Positions 1 to 8,684 of a DNA stretch of 64,000 bases are shown one piece after another. Below the pieces are notes generated by a model. It made no database searches. It was not told the DNA's origin and saw only the letters and a program-made list of their open reading frames with translations. How positions within the stretch are numbered: the stretch's first letter is position 1; each line of letters opens with the position of its first letter. A program made the position numbers and the translations under genes. This DNA comes from DATJMJ01 sp035503915 (GTDB taxonomy: Bacteria; Actinomycetota; Acidimicrobiia; Acidimicrobiales; Palsa-688), in the NCBI GenBank assembly GCA_035503915.1, contig DATJSU010000010.1, forward strand, positions 1 through 64,000, written 5' to 3'.

Positions 1-108
1 CAGGGCGTCGACGGCGAACGAGTAGAGATTGACGCCCTCGACTTCATCCGCACCCTCGCCGGTCGCCTGCCCGGCACCGGTGTCCTGTCCAACCCGCTAC
101 CGCTCTAA
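1..108 (+). CDS. C-terminal tail of a gene cut by the window edge; possibly a maleylpyruvate-isomerase-like protein
   Basis: An open frame enters from the left edge and stops with TAA at 106-108, leaving about 35 residues. The tail has a stretch reading DALDFIRTLAGR followed by a short GTGVLSNPLPL end. This resembles the C-terminus of mycothiol-dependent maleylpyruvate isomerase-family proteins of actinobacteria, which often end with an 'xxGRxxxxGLLxxxxPF'-like segment. That match is from memory and weak. The next gene starts 12 nt downstream on the same strand, so the two are probably co-transcribed. Confidence 0.4.
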   Translation, partial: QGVDGERVEIDALDFIRTLAGRLPGTGVLSNPLPL

Positions 109-120
109 GAGGAGACCTCA

Positions 121-843
121 ATGGAAACTTGCGTTGACGAAATCGCCGACCGCATCTACCGTCTGTCTACGTTCGTGCCTGACATCGGGCCGACCGGCTT
201 CACCTTCAACCAGTTCCTCATAGACGCCGACGACCCGGCCATCTTCCACACCGGGCCGCGCGCCATGTTCCCTGTTGTCTCAGAAGCCGTCGCTTCGCTG
301 CTACCGCTGGATCGCCTGCGCTGGGTCATGTTCGGCCATCTTGAAGCCGACGAGTGCGGCGCCATGAACCTCTTCCTCGCAGCGGCACCGAGAGCGCAGG
401 TTGCTCACACTGCCATCGGGTGCATGGTGTCGATCAACGACCTTGCTGACCGTACACCAGAGCCGATCGCCAACAATGGCACCATCGACCTCGGTGGCCG
501 GCGCATCCGCAGCATCGACACCCCGCACGTCCCCCACGGTTGGGACGCCCACGTCATCTACGAGGAAACTACCGGGACACTGTTCTGTGGTGACCTCCTC
601 ACCCAAGTGGGCAACGGGCCCGCCCTCACCGCCGGCGACCTGATCGGCCCAGCGGGGCAGGCCGAGGACATGTTCGGCGCGACCTGTCTCACACCGCAGA
701 CCGCGCCCACGATCCGGCGCCTTGCCGACCTCAACGCGACCACCCTCGCCATCATGCACGGATCGTCATACAACGGCGACGCTGGCGAAGCCCTGCACGC
801 GATGGCCGACGACTACGAGGACCGGCTGGGCCGGTCTAGCTGA
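121..843 (+). CDS. Metallo-beta-lactamase-fold protein with a flavodiiron-type metal site, stand-alone
   Basis: A 240-residue soluble protein with the flavodiiron (ODP) version of the metallo-beta-lactamase site: H73-x-E75-x-D77 within GHLEADECGA, then H139, D158 in FCGDLL and H213 in IMHGSSY. The spacing D77-x61-H139-x18-D158 matches flavodiiron proteins. In that family the di-iron centre reduces O2 or NO with electrons from an FMN-bearing flavodoxin domain. The flavodoxin domain is absent here, so the protein either uses a separate redox partner or acts as a sensor or hydrolase. A purine-rich ribosome site (AAGAGGAG) lies before the ATG. Function beyond the fold and metal ligands is inference. 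Confidence 0.75.
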   Translation: METCVDEIADRIYRLSTFVPDIGPTGFTFNQFLIDADDPAIFHTGPRAMFPVVSEAVASLLPLDRLRWVMFGHLEADECGAMNLFLAAAPRAQVAHTAIGCMVSINDLADRTPEPIANNGTIDLGGRRIRSIDTPHVPHGWDAHVIYEETTGTLFCGDLLTQVGNGPALTAGDLIGPAGQAEDMFGATCLTPQTAPTIRRLADLNATTLAIMHGSSYNGDAGEALHAMADDYEDRLGRSS

Positions 844-1524
844 CGACTGGGGGACGTGGCCGCGTACCCCCGTATCGAAAGCCAGGTCTCCGGACCGTTA
901 GAGCCGGGGTTGCGACTATCCGCGGCAGCGCGACCCGGACCTGTGAGAACCTCGTAGGTCTTTTCGCCTTGCAGCACAACGACTTCTAGCTCGCTCTGGA
1001 GCAGGTTCCACAGGCGTCCCGCGCGATTTTCACGGTCGGCCGGCAACGCTCCTGGTCAGGGCCTTGTGGCCGCGTATCTTCTAGTCCGCGCACCCAGGTG
1101 TTTGTAAGTGCAGTAACACCTTGCGGACATAGGCACAGGCCTCAGAGCGGGCGCCTCCGCGCGGCCCACCGAGGTCGAGGTATCGATTCGTCATCGTCGT
1201 CGACGACCACCCGGGTGGTGAACGGTGCGTCGCCCGACCGGGGCCCGGGCCCCGCGCCCGGGACGTGGGACGCTCGTAATCTGGAGGGTCGGGGAAAACC
1301 CTTAGAGCATAATGAAAATTACATGAGAGTTCATTGAGCGCTCGTCCTTCCCGAGCCGGGCGCGGCAACTTCATAACGAGGTTTCAAAGATTTCTCAGCC
1401 TTTGCGGTCATAACTGACCATGCAGCCCCGTCTCGGGGTGCGCGAAGAACAAAGAGAGGAGGTCACGGCCCCGGTTAGCCCTTCAGCGATGGCCCGGGGC
1501 TCGTCCCAGGACAAGGAGGCGAGC
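844..1524. other. Long non-coding stretch, no gene recognised
   Basis: About 680 bases between the metallo-beta-lactamase-fold gene and the preferred start of the protease gene. Open frames on both strands have no ribosome site and no recognisable protein family. The part from about 1290 to 1410 is clearly richer in A+T than its surroundings and probably carries the protease promoter, but no convincing -35/-10 pair was found. An in-frame ATG at 1420 would extend the protease by 35 residues and has no ribosome site. The stretch may hold remnants of a lost gene. Confidence 0.5.
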
Positions 1525-2721
1525 ATGAAGCTCCTTCGACGTAGTTGGCCTGAACTTGCCCCCGATATTCACCAAGGCCCTTCGCCGTTAATGCTGTTAC
1601 GGGCGCTACGGCTGCGGGCTGTATTGCTTTTCAGCGTTCTGGCTGTCGCCGGAGCCTTAGCAGCGTTTTTCGGCTTAGCTCCCACGCAGGCGACCGCGAC
1701 GTCTAAGGCGGAGACCTCGAGCGCGCCTGGCGGCTTCGCCACGATAGACACGGCCGCGGTGGCGGCCAAAGTCGAGCCCGCGGTCGTCGACATCAACACC
1801 GTCGTAGACCCTTTGGAGGGCGGCGGCACCGCTGCGGGCACGGGGATGGTCCTCAGCCCCTCAGGTGAGGTCGTCACCAACAACCATGTCGTCGAGGGCG
1901 CCGACTCGGTCAGCGTCAGCGTCCCCGGCCACGGCACCCGCACTGCTGCCCTGGTGGGAACCGACCCCTCCGCCGACATCGCCGTGCTCAGGGTCTCAGG
2001 CTTGAGCGACTTGCCGACGGTACATTTCGGCAACTCGGCGAGCGTGGCAGTCGGTGACCCAGTTGTCGCCATCGGCAACGCCCTTGGCCTTGGGGGCGCC
2101 CCGACGGTGACCGAGGGGATCATCTCTGCGACAGGGCGCACTATCACCGCCCAAGACGAGACCGGCTCCAACGAAGAGGTGCTCCACGGGCTCTTGCAGA
2201 CAGATGCCCCCATCTCGCCCGGCAATTCGGGCGGCCCCCTCGTCGGCGCCGGCGGCGGAGTGGTCGGGATGGACACCGCGGCCGCCTCCGCCGGGACGGT
2301 CGGGGCGAGCCTCGGCTTTGCGATCCCCTCCAACACGGTGCGTGTGGTCGCAGACGAGATAGCTGCGCACAAGGACCTGGCCGGCTTTGTCTACGGGCGG
2401 GCGGCGTTCTTGGGGATCGAAGTCGTCGACAGCTCCGCCCTCGGTGGCTTCGGCTTCGGTTTGGGCCCGATCGGTACGACGCCCAATGGCACCCCAGGCG
2501 TGGTTGTTACTGCTGTCGACCCAGGCAGCCCTGCCGCCAATGCCGGCATCGGCTCGGGCGACGTCATCACCGCCATCGACGGCCATGCAACTTCGACTAC
2601 GTCTGCTCTGTCCAAGCTGGTGCAGGCAGAGCACCCCGGCCAGACGGTGAGCCTGACAATCTACGCCGAGGCCGGTCCCGAGACCCTGCGGGTACGCCTA
2701 GGCCAAGCGCCCATCGCCTAA
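1525..2721 (+). CDS. HtrA/DegP-like membrane-anchored serine protease with PDZ domain
   Basis: A trypsin-like S1C protease for quality control of envelope proteins. From the preferred ATG at 1525 (AAGGAGG seven bases upstream) it is 398 residues. A short cytoplasmic N-terminus leads to one transmembrane segment at about residues 30-52, then an extracellular protease domain. The triad is visible: H121 in TNNHVVEG, D151 in SADIAVL and S235 in SPGNSGGPL. A single PDZ domain covers about 323-395 (GVVVTAVDPGSPAANAGI). The order TM-protease-PDZ matches mycobacterial PepD/HtrA-type proteins. No two-component genes lie beside it, unlike some family members. Confidence 0.9.
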   Translation: MKLLRRSWPELAPDIHQGPSPLMLLRALRLRAVLLFSVLAVAGALAAFFGLAPTQATATSKAETSSAPGGFATIDTAAVAAKVEPAVVDINTVVDPLEGGGTAAGTGMVLSPSGEVVTNNHVVEGADSVSVSVPGHGTRTAALVGTDPSADIAVLRVSGLSDLPTVHFGNSASVAVGDPVVAIGNALGLGGAPTVTEGIISATGRTITAQDETGSNEEVLHGLLQTDAPISPGNSGGPLVGAGGGVVGMDTAAASAGTVGASLGFAIPSNTVRVVADEIAAHKDLAGFVYGRAAFLGIEVVDSSALGGFGFGLGPIGTTPNGTPGVVVTAVDPGSPAANAGIGSGDVITAIDGHATSTTSALSKLVQAEHPGQTVSLTIYAEAGPETLRVRLGQAPIA

Positions 2722-2824
2722 ATACCTACGCAAACCCGTTCCTTCGTCACGTCCCGACGAGTTACCCGAGGAACCAAACCCAGGTAACCCAAAGAAAAGA
2801 CATCAAGAAAGGAGCGGAGAGATA

Positions 2825-3158
2825 ATGAACTTGAAGTCGGCCAGATCGCTTGAGCCTGCTCTACTGGCCCTTGGCGTCACCGTCGGCGGCGTGGGTCTTG
2901 GAGGAAGTGCGGCACTGGCATCACCAAAGGCGAGTGCCTCTACAAAGGCGGGGAGCGCCTGTCCCAAAGCGTGAACTCGGCAAGACGGCTAAGAGCGGCA
3001 TGACTGCATTGGTGTGCAGGAAGATTGGCAAGAACTACAAGTTGGAAAAGGAGAACAAACAAAGGCCGGCTCTAAGAGAGCCAGGGGGTGCAATTCCCCC
3101 CGGCCACTCGCCCCGACGTCGCCTGTGCTCACGCGGCACGGCCGGTCTGCCATTATGA
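2825..3158 (+). pseudogene. Small secreted protein interrupted by a one-base frameshift
   Basis: An ATG at 2825 sits behind AAAGGAG and encodes 49 residues: a signal-peptide-like N-terminus (MNLKSARSLEPALLALGVTV...) then a Ser/Ala/Lys-rich stretch ending in SACPKA at TGA 2972-2974. Immediately after, in the next frame, the sequence reads ELGKTAKSGMTALVCRKIGK. Skipping one T at 2972 joins them into a C-PK..GK....L.C..K pattern like that seen at the end of small secreted actinobacterial proteins. The second frame stays open to 3158, though residues after about 3070 look non-native. Either an indel (real or sequencing error) or a +1 frameshift at the stop explains it; I cannot decide. Confidence 0.5.
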
Positions 3159-3163
3159 ACGGC

Positions 3164-3586
3164 TCAGCGCGAGCGGTGGTCTTGGTCGGGGTGCTGCACC
3201 GGTCGAAGGTCGAGTCCCTCGATACCAGAGAAGTCGCCGGGGTTGATTGTGAAGAGAGGAAGCTCGTGGGCTACGGCGACTGCTGCGATCATGGCGTCGT
3301 AGCTGCGGGCTTGGACCTCGCGGCCGGCGGCTCGCAGAGAGGCGGCCACCCGGCCGAAGGCCCGGGCGGCGCCGACGTCGAACGGTACCGGGTGAAAGTC
3401 CGCCTCGGCCTGCTGCAGTACAGCTTGACGAGCGGATCGCTCCTTGCGGCTGGTCGCGACCAACGGGCCCACAGACAGCTCGGCGAGCGTGATCGTGGTG
3501 ATGAGCGGTTCGTCTGGGAGGTCTTGGGCGTGAAGTCGGCCGAGGAGGACCACAGTCGAGGTGTCGAGAAGCCCCCGCTCGGTCAC
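3164..3586 (-). CDS. PIN-domain ribonuclease toxin (VapC-like)
   Basis: A 140-residue PIN-domain protein, expected to be an Mg-dependent RNase that cuts RNA when its antitoxin is removed. The acidic site is visible: D8 in LLDTST, E36 in TLAELS, D97 in SYDAMIA and the C-terminal TINPGDF block. The GTG start at 3586 overlaps the end of the upstream antitoxin gene by four bases, the usual layout of antitoxin-toxin operons. All key residues are present, so it looks functional. The RNA target cannot be predicted from sequence. Confidence 0.85.
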   Translation of the reverse strand: MTERGLLDTSTVVLLGRLHAQDLPDEPLITTITLAELSVGPLVATSRKERSARQAVLQQAEADFHPVPFDVGAARAFGRVAASLRAAGREVQARSYDAMIAAVAVAHELPLFTINPGDFSGIEGLDLRPVQHPDQDHRSR

Positions 3587-3819
3587 AAGCAGGCGTCCAC
3601 AACCCGGTCGAGGTCCCGGCGAAGGGCCCCGGCGTCGACTCGAGGCAGCCGGGACCAGCGCTCGACCAGTACAGCAGCTTTCGCTGGGAGCGGCGCGAGA
3701 GGTCGTAGTTCGGCGACCTGGCGCCCATCACGGGTTATGGTCAACCGCTCGCCGCGCTCGACACGGTCGATGACTTCACGGCCGTGGTTGCGTAGGTCCC
3801 GTATCGTCACTTCGCTCAC
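3583..3819 (-). CDS. Phd/YefM-type antitoxin
   Basis: A 78-residue protein with the Phd/YefM DNA-binding N-terminus (VTIRDLRNHGREVIDRVERG, then RLTITRDGRQVAEL) and a variable C-terminus that would wrap the PIN toxin. It is first in the operon and overlaps the toxin start by four bases. Such antitoxins neutralise the toxin and repress their own promoter. A 10-bp palindrome just upstream (3832-3841) is a candidate operator. The GTG at 3819 is preferred because the conserved domain begins there. Confidence 0.85.
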   Translation of the reverse strand: MSEVTIRDLRNHGREVIDRVERGERLTITRDGRQVAELRPLAPLPAKAAVLVERWSRLPRVDAGALRRDLDRVVDACL

Positions 3820-3831
3820 CCGTGCATAGTA

Positions 3832-3841
3832 TCACCGGTGA
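3832..3841. promoter_or_regulatory. Palindrome upstream of the antitoxin gene, possible operator
   Basis: The perfect 10-bp palindrome TCACCGGTGA lies 12 bases upstream of the antitoxin GTG. On the minus strand it is followed by an ATACTAT segment that could be a -10 element. Autoregulated Phd-type systems commonly bind short palindromes at this place. The assignment rests on position and symmetry only. Confidence 0.35.
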
Positions 3842-4150
3842 GACACCTTGTAGCGGGAATCTGTGTCCTCGACCGAGCCCCTGCCGCCAACCCGGCGACC
3901 GCAGGACCACCGAATGCATGGATGCGGGCGCGGCCCGGCCGACTTTCGCGACCAGCGTTTTGTATTGTCAGTGAGCGCGGTCGGTCGGGCGAGATGTCCT
4001 GCGGCCGTTGCGTCAGTGCGGCCGATGACTCGACAGCGACGGGCGGCCTACCAAGAGGTGCGGGAGCCGCCTGGATGTCTGTTATCTCGCGCCCAGTCCC
4101 ATGGCGGGTCAGCCCCACAGGACCGGCGTTCGCCGAGTTCAACCTTAGGG
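3842..4150. other. Intergenic stretch between the toxin-antitoxin operon and the arsR-like gene
   Basis: About 310 bases with no convincing gene. Frames on both strands stay open only because the sequence is GC-rich; none has a ribosome site or a recognisable domain. The right edge runs into the promoter of the ArsR-family gene. Confidence 0.5.
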
Positions 4151-4179
4151 TTGACAACTGGGTAACGGCAACCTATTCT
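4151..4179 (+). promoter_or_regulatory. Sigma70-type promoter of the arsR-like operon
   Basis: A perfect -35 TTGACA (4151-4156), a 17-base spacer and TATTCT as -10 (4174-4179), about 30 bases ahead of the GTG start of the ArsR-family gene. It is one of the clearest consensus promoters in the window. Self-repression by the ArsR-family product would be typical, but no clear dyad was identified. Confidence 0.75.
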
Positions 4180-4209
4180 CTTATTCAACCAAGGAGTTGA
4201 GGAGGATCG

Positions 4210-4566
4210 GTGGCTGCGCACGCGATCGTGACTGTGTTCTCGGCGTTGGCCGACGAGACGAGGCTCGACATCGTGACCCGCCTCGCCATCGGCGACGCGA
4301 CGTTGAGCGAGCTTGCCGAGCACTACGACATGTCTATCCAGGCGGTGTCCAAGCACCTCTCAGTGCTCGAGGAAGCGGGGGTCGTGTCCCGTCGCCGCGA
4401 AGCACAGCGTCGACCGGCCCGGTTGGAACCGGGCGTCTTCGACCTCATGACCAAGTGGATCGAGCGATATCGCCAGAACGCCGAGGCCCGCTACCAGCGC
4501 CTCGACCAGCTGCTCACCCAACTCGACGACCAAGCCCCCGACAACGACAAAGGAGCAACGACATGA
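4210..4566 (+). CDS. ArsR-family winged-helix repressor
   Basis: A 118-residue winged-helix regulator. The start region FSALADETRLDIVTRLAIGD and the helix-turn-helix LSELAEHYDMSIQAVSKHLS are typical of the ArsR group that sits next to SRPBCC (AHSA1) genes. No metal-binding ELCV(C)D-type motif is seen, so it is probably not a metal sensor. GTG 4210 follows a GGAGG. Its end overlaps the next ATG by four bases, so the two genes are translationally coupled. The ligand is unknown. Confidence 0.85.
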   Translation: MAAHAIVTVFSALADETRLDIVTRLAIGDATLSELAEHYDMSIQAVSKHLSVLEEAGVVSRRREAQRRPARLEPGVFDLMTKWIERYRQNAEARYQRLDQLLTQLDDQAPDNDKGATT

Positions 4567-5048
4567 CGACCACGACCAACCGAGAGGCCGAGATCACCAT
4601 CGACGACAAGACGCCGTCCATCACGATCGTCCGCGAGTTCGACGCCCCAGCCAAGGCTGTCTACCGGGCACACACTGACCCGGAGCTGTTCGTGCAATGG
4701 GTCGGCCCAGACAGCCTCGAAACCAGCCGCGTCGACCGTTGGGACTGCCGCACCGGTGGCGAGTGGCGTTACGTCTCGGTCCGGGACGACGAGGAGCACT
4801 GGTTCCGGGGCTGCTTCCACGAAGTCCGGCCCGACGAGGTCATCGTGCAGACGTTTACCTACGAGCCGATGCCCGACAGCGTGTCCCTCGGCCGCCTCGT
4901 CCTCGAGGACCTACCGGGCGGCCGCTGCCGGCTTACCGCGACCTCGCTGGTCGACAGCTTCGAAGCCCGCGACGCGTTCGTCGCCAGCGGCATGGAGGTC
5001 GGCGTCCAGGAGGGCTACCGCAAGCTCGACGCGCTCCTCGCCCGATGA
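4563..5048 (+). CDS. SRPBCC / AHSA1-like domain protein
   Basis: A 161-residue START/Bet v1-like protein of the AHSA1 group: ITIVREFDAPAKAVYRAHTD, then a WVGP motif, a GGEWRY strand and a C-terminal helix EVGVQEGYRKLDALL. These domains enclose a hydrophobic ligand pocket. The adjacent ArsR-type gene is a very frequent partner, with the SRPBCC protein probably binding or processing the compound that triggers the regulator. The ligand is not predictable. Confidence 0.85.
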   Translation: MTTTTNREAEITIDDKTPSITIVREFDAPAKAVYRAHTDPELFVQWVGPDSLETSRVDRWDCRTGGEWRYVSVRDDEEHWFRGCFHEVRPDEVIVQTFTYEPMPDSVSLGRLVLEDLPGGRCRLTATSLVDSFEARDAFVASGMEVGVQEGYRKLDALLAR

Positions 5049-5085
5049 TGGCGGCAGCTGCGATCGACGACCCGAGGAGCACACC

Positions 5086-5691
5086 ATGGGAGAGCTGATC
5101 GTCGACTTCATCACCTCCCTGGACGGTTACGCGTCGGCGGAGGGCTGGCCTGGGTGGTGGGGCCTCGAAGGCCCCGAGTACCTCGGCTGGCTCGACGAGC
5201 AACCCGACGCCATCCTGCTCATGGGTGCGAACACGTACCGGCTGATGTCGGGCTTCGCCGCCGGCGCCACCCCGGAGGGGACCGGCGAGTTCTCCACCGA
5301 CGAGGAGGCCTCGGTCCACGGGCTAACCAAAGCGTCGAAGGTGGTGTTCTCGTCCACCCTCGAAGAACCGCTCTCTTGGGCGAACACAACCCTCGTACGC
5401 GACGAAGCCATCGGAGCGGTGCGGGCGATGAAGGCGGGAGCGCCGGGCCTCCTGCGCACGATCGGCAGCATCAGCCTGTGCCGGTCGCTGCTGCGAGCCG
5501 GGGTCGTCGACCGGTTCCGGGTCGTGATGTTCCCGGTCATCACCGGCGCCACGGGCTCAGAACGCATCTATGACGGCTACCCCGACGTCGCGCTCGACAT
5601 GATTGCCAGCAGGACCTTCGACGGGCGGAGCCAACTCTTGGAGTACCGTCCACGTGTCCTCGAACACCCACCGCTTGAGGCCACAGCGTGA
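5086..5691 (+). CDS. Dihydrofolate reductase-like (RibD C-terminal domain) protein
   Basis: A 201-residue protein with the DHFR/RibD-C fold: an N-terminal strand and loop VDFITSLDGYAS, the cofactor-side LLMGANTYRLM, and the C-terminal RFRVVMFPVITGATGSERIY segment. Members of this family bind NADPH and reduce pterin, flavin-precursor or unknown substrates; few are true DHFRs. ATG 5086 is preceded by GAGGAG. It lies 37 bases after the SRPBCC gene and probably belongs to the same operon, an arrangement common in actinobacteria. Confidence 0.8.
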   Translation: MGELIVDFITSLDGYASAEGWPGWWGLEGPEYLGWLDEQPDAILLMGANTYRLMSGFAAGATPEGTGEFSTDEEASVHGLTKASKVVFSSTLEEPLSWANTTLVRDEAIGAVRAMKAGAPGLLRTIGSISLCRSLLRAGVVDRFRVVMFPVITGATGSERIYDGYPDVALDMIASRTFDGRSQLLEYRPRVLEHPPLEATA

Positions 5692-5984
5692 CGGGCACGA
5701 GGTCGGCGCACCGGTCGCCGAGCGGTGGCGCTCGCCTTCCACGACGGCGTGGTCGTGTGGGAGGCTGACGCGGCCAGGGCTGGGGTCGCCAGGACGGGCG
5801 CGCCGAGCACAAAAAGGCCGCAGGGTAAGAGCATGGCGGCAACGGCATGCTTCGAGGACCGGCCCAGGTGTGTGGTGGTCGCCTTCCTTTAGGTCGTCCC
5901 CACCTCGGACAACCTGAGGTTCAATGCCCTTAGGTAGCTCGGGAGGCCCACGGGGCTCTTCCTGTCACGTTTCCTCACGGCGGC
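5692..5984. other. Intergenic stretch without recognised gene
   Basis: About 290 bases between the DHFR-like gene and the promoter of the MerR-family gene. No frame on either strand has a ribosome site or a family signature. No strong hairpin was noticed at the end of the upstream operon. Confidence 0.45.
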
Positions 5985-6015
5985 TTGACCTTGACCTTGG
6001 GGGAAGCCGCAGACT
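5985..6015 (+). promoter_or_regulatory. Possible MerR-type promoter with long spacer
   Basis: Two tandem TTGACC hexamers (5985-5990 and 5991-5996) precede a G-run and AAG segment. A weak -10-like AGACT lies about 19 bases after the first hexamer. MerR-family activators bind dyads inside an unusually long 19-20 bp spacer, and the TTGACC...GGGGGAAG layout is typical of such sites upstream of GyrI-domain MerR genes. The -10 is poor without activation, as expected. The assignment is an inference. Confidence 0.35.
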
Positions 6016-6051
6016 GGTCCTGCAACTGTCATGTCGATGAGGAGCGAGCAT

Positions 6052-6899
6052 ATGGGCCAGATGAGCATCGGGGAGTTCGCCAGAGACTCGCGGCTATCGG
6101 CCAAGGCGCTGCGGCTCTACGACGAGCTTGGCCTGCTGGTGCCGGCACGCGTGGACGAGGGCTCTGGCTACCGCTTCTACGAGCACGGCCAGCTCAAGCA
6201 GGCACGCCTGATCGCGGCGCTGCGCCAGCTGCAGATCCCGCTGGCGGAGATCAAGGCGATCCTGCCGCTCGAGCCGGCCCAGGCGGCGGAGCGCGTGCGC
6301 GTGATCTGGGCCGCAACCGAGGCCGGGCACACGGCCCGTCGCGCGCTCGCCGCATACCTGATCGACGAGCTGAGCGGGAAGAGGTCCATTGTGTACGAGG
6401 TCAGTACGAGGGAGATACCCGAGCGCAGGCTGCTGTGCGTGAAGCGCAGCGTCGCCGGGGTGGACGAGGCGTGGGCGTTCGGCAAGGAGTTCATCGGCCT
6501 GCTACGGCGCTACCAGCTGCCGCAGATCGAGGGGCGCGCCGGCGCGTTCTTCTGCATCTACTGGGGTGAGGTCAGCGAGGACAGCGACGGTCCGATGGAG
6601 TGGTGCCGTCCCGTCCCACCAGCCGAGGCGGAAGCGCTCGCCGCCCGCTGCCCGGAACTGGCCCTGCGTGCCGAGCCCGCCCACCAGGAGGCGTTCGTGA
6701 ACATCGGCAATGGGGTCGACGGCGCCCACTGGCAAGTGGTCTCACGATCGCTGGAGGCTTGGAGCGAGCAGCAGCAGCACGACCTGCGCCTGGCCATAGG
6801 CATGGCCGACCTGGGTTTGCGGATCACCTTCCTCCCGAGCGAACTGGAGCAAGGTACATACCAAGACTTCGCGATCCCGTTCAACGGCCGGCCACGCGG

Positions 6900-6903
<4 letters not shown>
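6052..6903 (+). CDS. MerR-family activator with GyrI-like effector-binding domain
   Basis: A 283-residue regulator. The N-terminal winged helix reads MSIGEFARDSRLSAKALRLYDELGLL, with the second wing GSGYRFYEHGQLKQA, followed by the dimerisation coiled coil to about residue 110. The C-terminal half (from about VYEVSTREIPERRLL) is a GyrI-like/BmrR-type ligand domain. Such proteins bind bulky hydrophobic or cationic drugs and switch on efflux genes. Of several in-frame starts, ATG 6052 is chosen because GAGGAG lies correctly before it. The downstream ABC exporter overlaps its stop codon by four bases and is the obvious target. Confidence 0.88.
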
Positions 6904-7792
<889 letters not shown>

Positions 7793-7796
<4 letters not shown>

Positions 7797-8527
7797 CCGG
7801 GCAGATCAGGGCAGAGCTGCTGAAGCTCCGCTCGACCCGCACCATGATCGGGCTGGTCCTCGGGATGATCGCGCTAGTCCTGCTCATTACGCTGCTCTCC
7901 GGGCTGTTGAGCGACCCCAGCGGGCTCGCCAGCAAGGAGGACCAGCGTGAGTTGCTGAGCGTGAGCAGTCTCGCAGGCGTGTTCTCCGCCCTGGCTGGGG
8001 TGCTGCTCGTGACCAGCGAGTACCGCTTCGGTACGATCCGTCCGACGACCCTGTTCAACCCCGTGCGCTCACACGTGTTCGCCGCCAAGGTCGTCGCCGG
8101 AGCGCTGGCCGGGACCGTGTTCGGGGCCGTCGGCGAGGCGATCGGCTGGGCGGTCGGGTACGCGGCGCTGGACGGGCGTGGCATCACAGTCGTGCTCAGC
8201 AGCGGCGACGTCCTGCTGCTCACGCTCGGCGGGATCGCTGGCGCGGCGCTGTGGGGCGCGATCGGCGCCGGGCTCGGAGCGATCATCCACAACCAGGTCG
8301 GCGCGATCATCTCGCTGCTCGCCTGGGGCCTCGTCGTCGACAACCTCCTGTTCGGCCTCGTCCCTTCGGTGGGGCGGTTCATGCCAGACCGTGCTTCGGA
8401 CGCGCTCATGGGCCTCCGCGTCCAGCACCTGCTCTCGCCAGGCGCCGGCGCCATCATCTTGGTGGCTTGGGCTGGTGTGCTGGCGGTTGTCGGTACCGCC
8501 CTGTCCGTTCGGCAGGACATCAACTGA
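7793..8527 (+). CDS. ABC-2 type exporter, permease subunit
   Basis: A 244-residue membrane protein with about six predicted transmembrane segments. It begins IRAELLKLRSTRTMIGLVLG, the usual entry of ABC-2 permeases (AELLKLRSTR), with LTLGGIAGAALWGAIGAGLGA and a hydrophobic C-terminus. It overlaps the ATPase gene by four bases and would form the membrane half of the exporter as a homodimer. Substrate unknown. Confidence 0.85.
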
Positions 8528-8684
8528 CTCCTGTGGCCAAACCAGGCGTTTTTCACCGGCATCTACCTGGACGTCGACAGGTCCCCACCGCGCCCACCCC
8601 GCGAACGTCCGGCGACCGCGCTGTGGGGGTGAAGCAGCCCAGCCCAGATTGGAGACGGCCCGGTAACTTTGGTCGGTGGCAGAG

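Noticed and set aside
813..1374. Minus-strand ORFs of 77 and 97 codons in the gap before the protease gene, thought of as transposase or integrase scraps
   Set aside because: No catalytic motif, no inverted repeats or target duplications around them, no ribosome sites.
3014..3829. A 271-codon plus-strand ORF across the toxin-antitoxin genes
   Set aside because: It is the antisense frame of the PIN toxin and antitoxin, which have clear family motifs and coupled starts.
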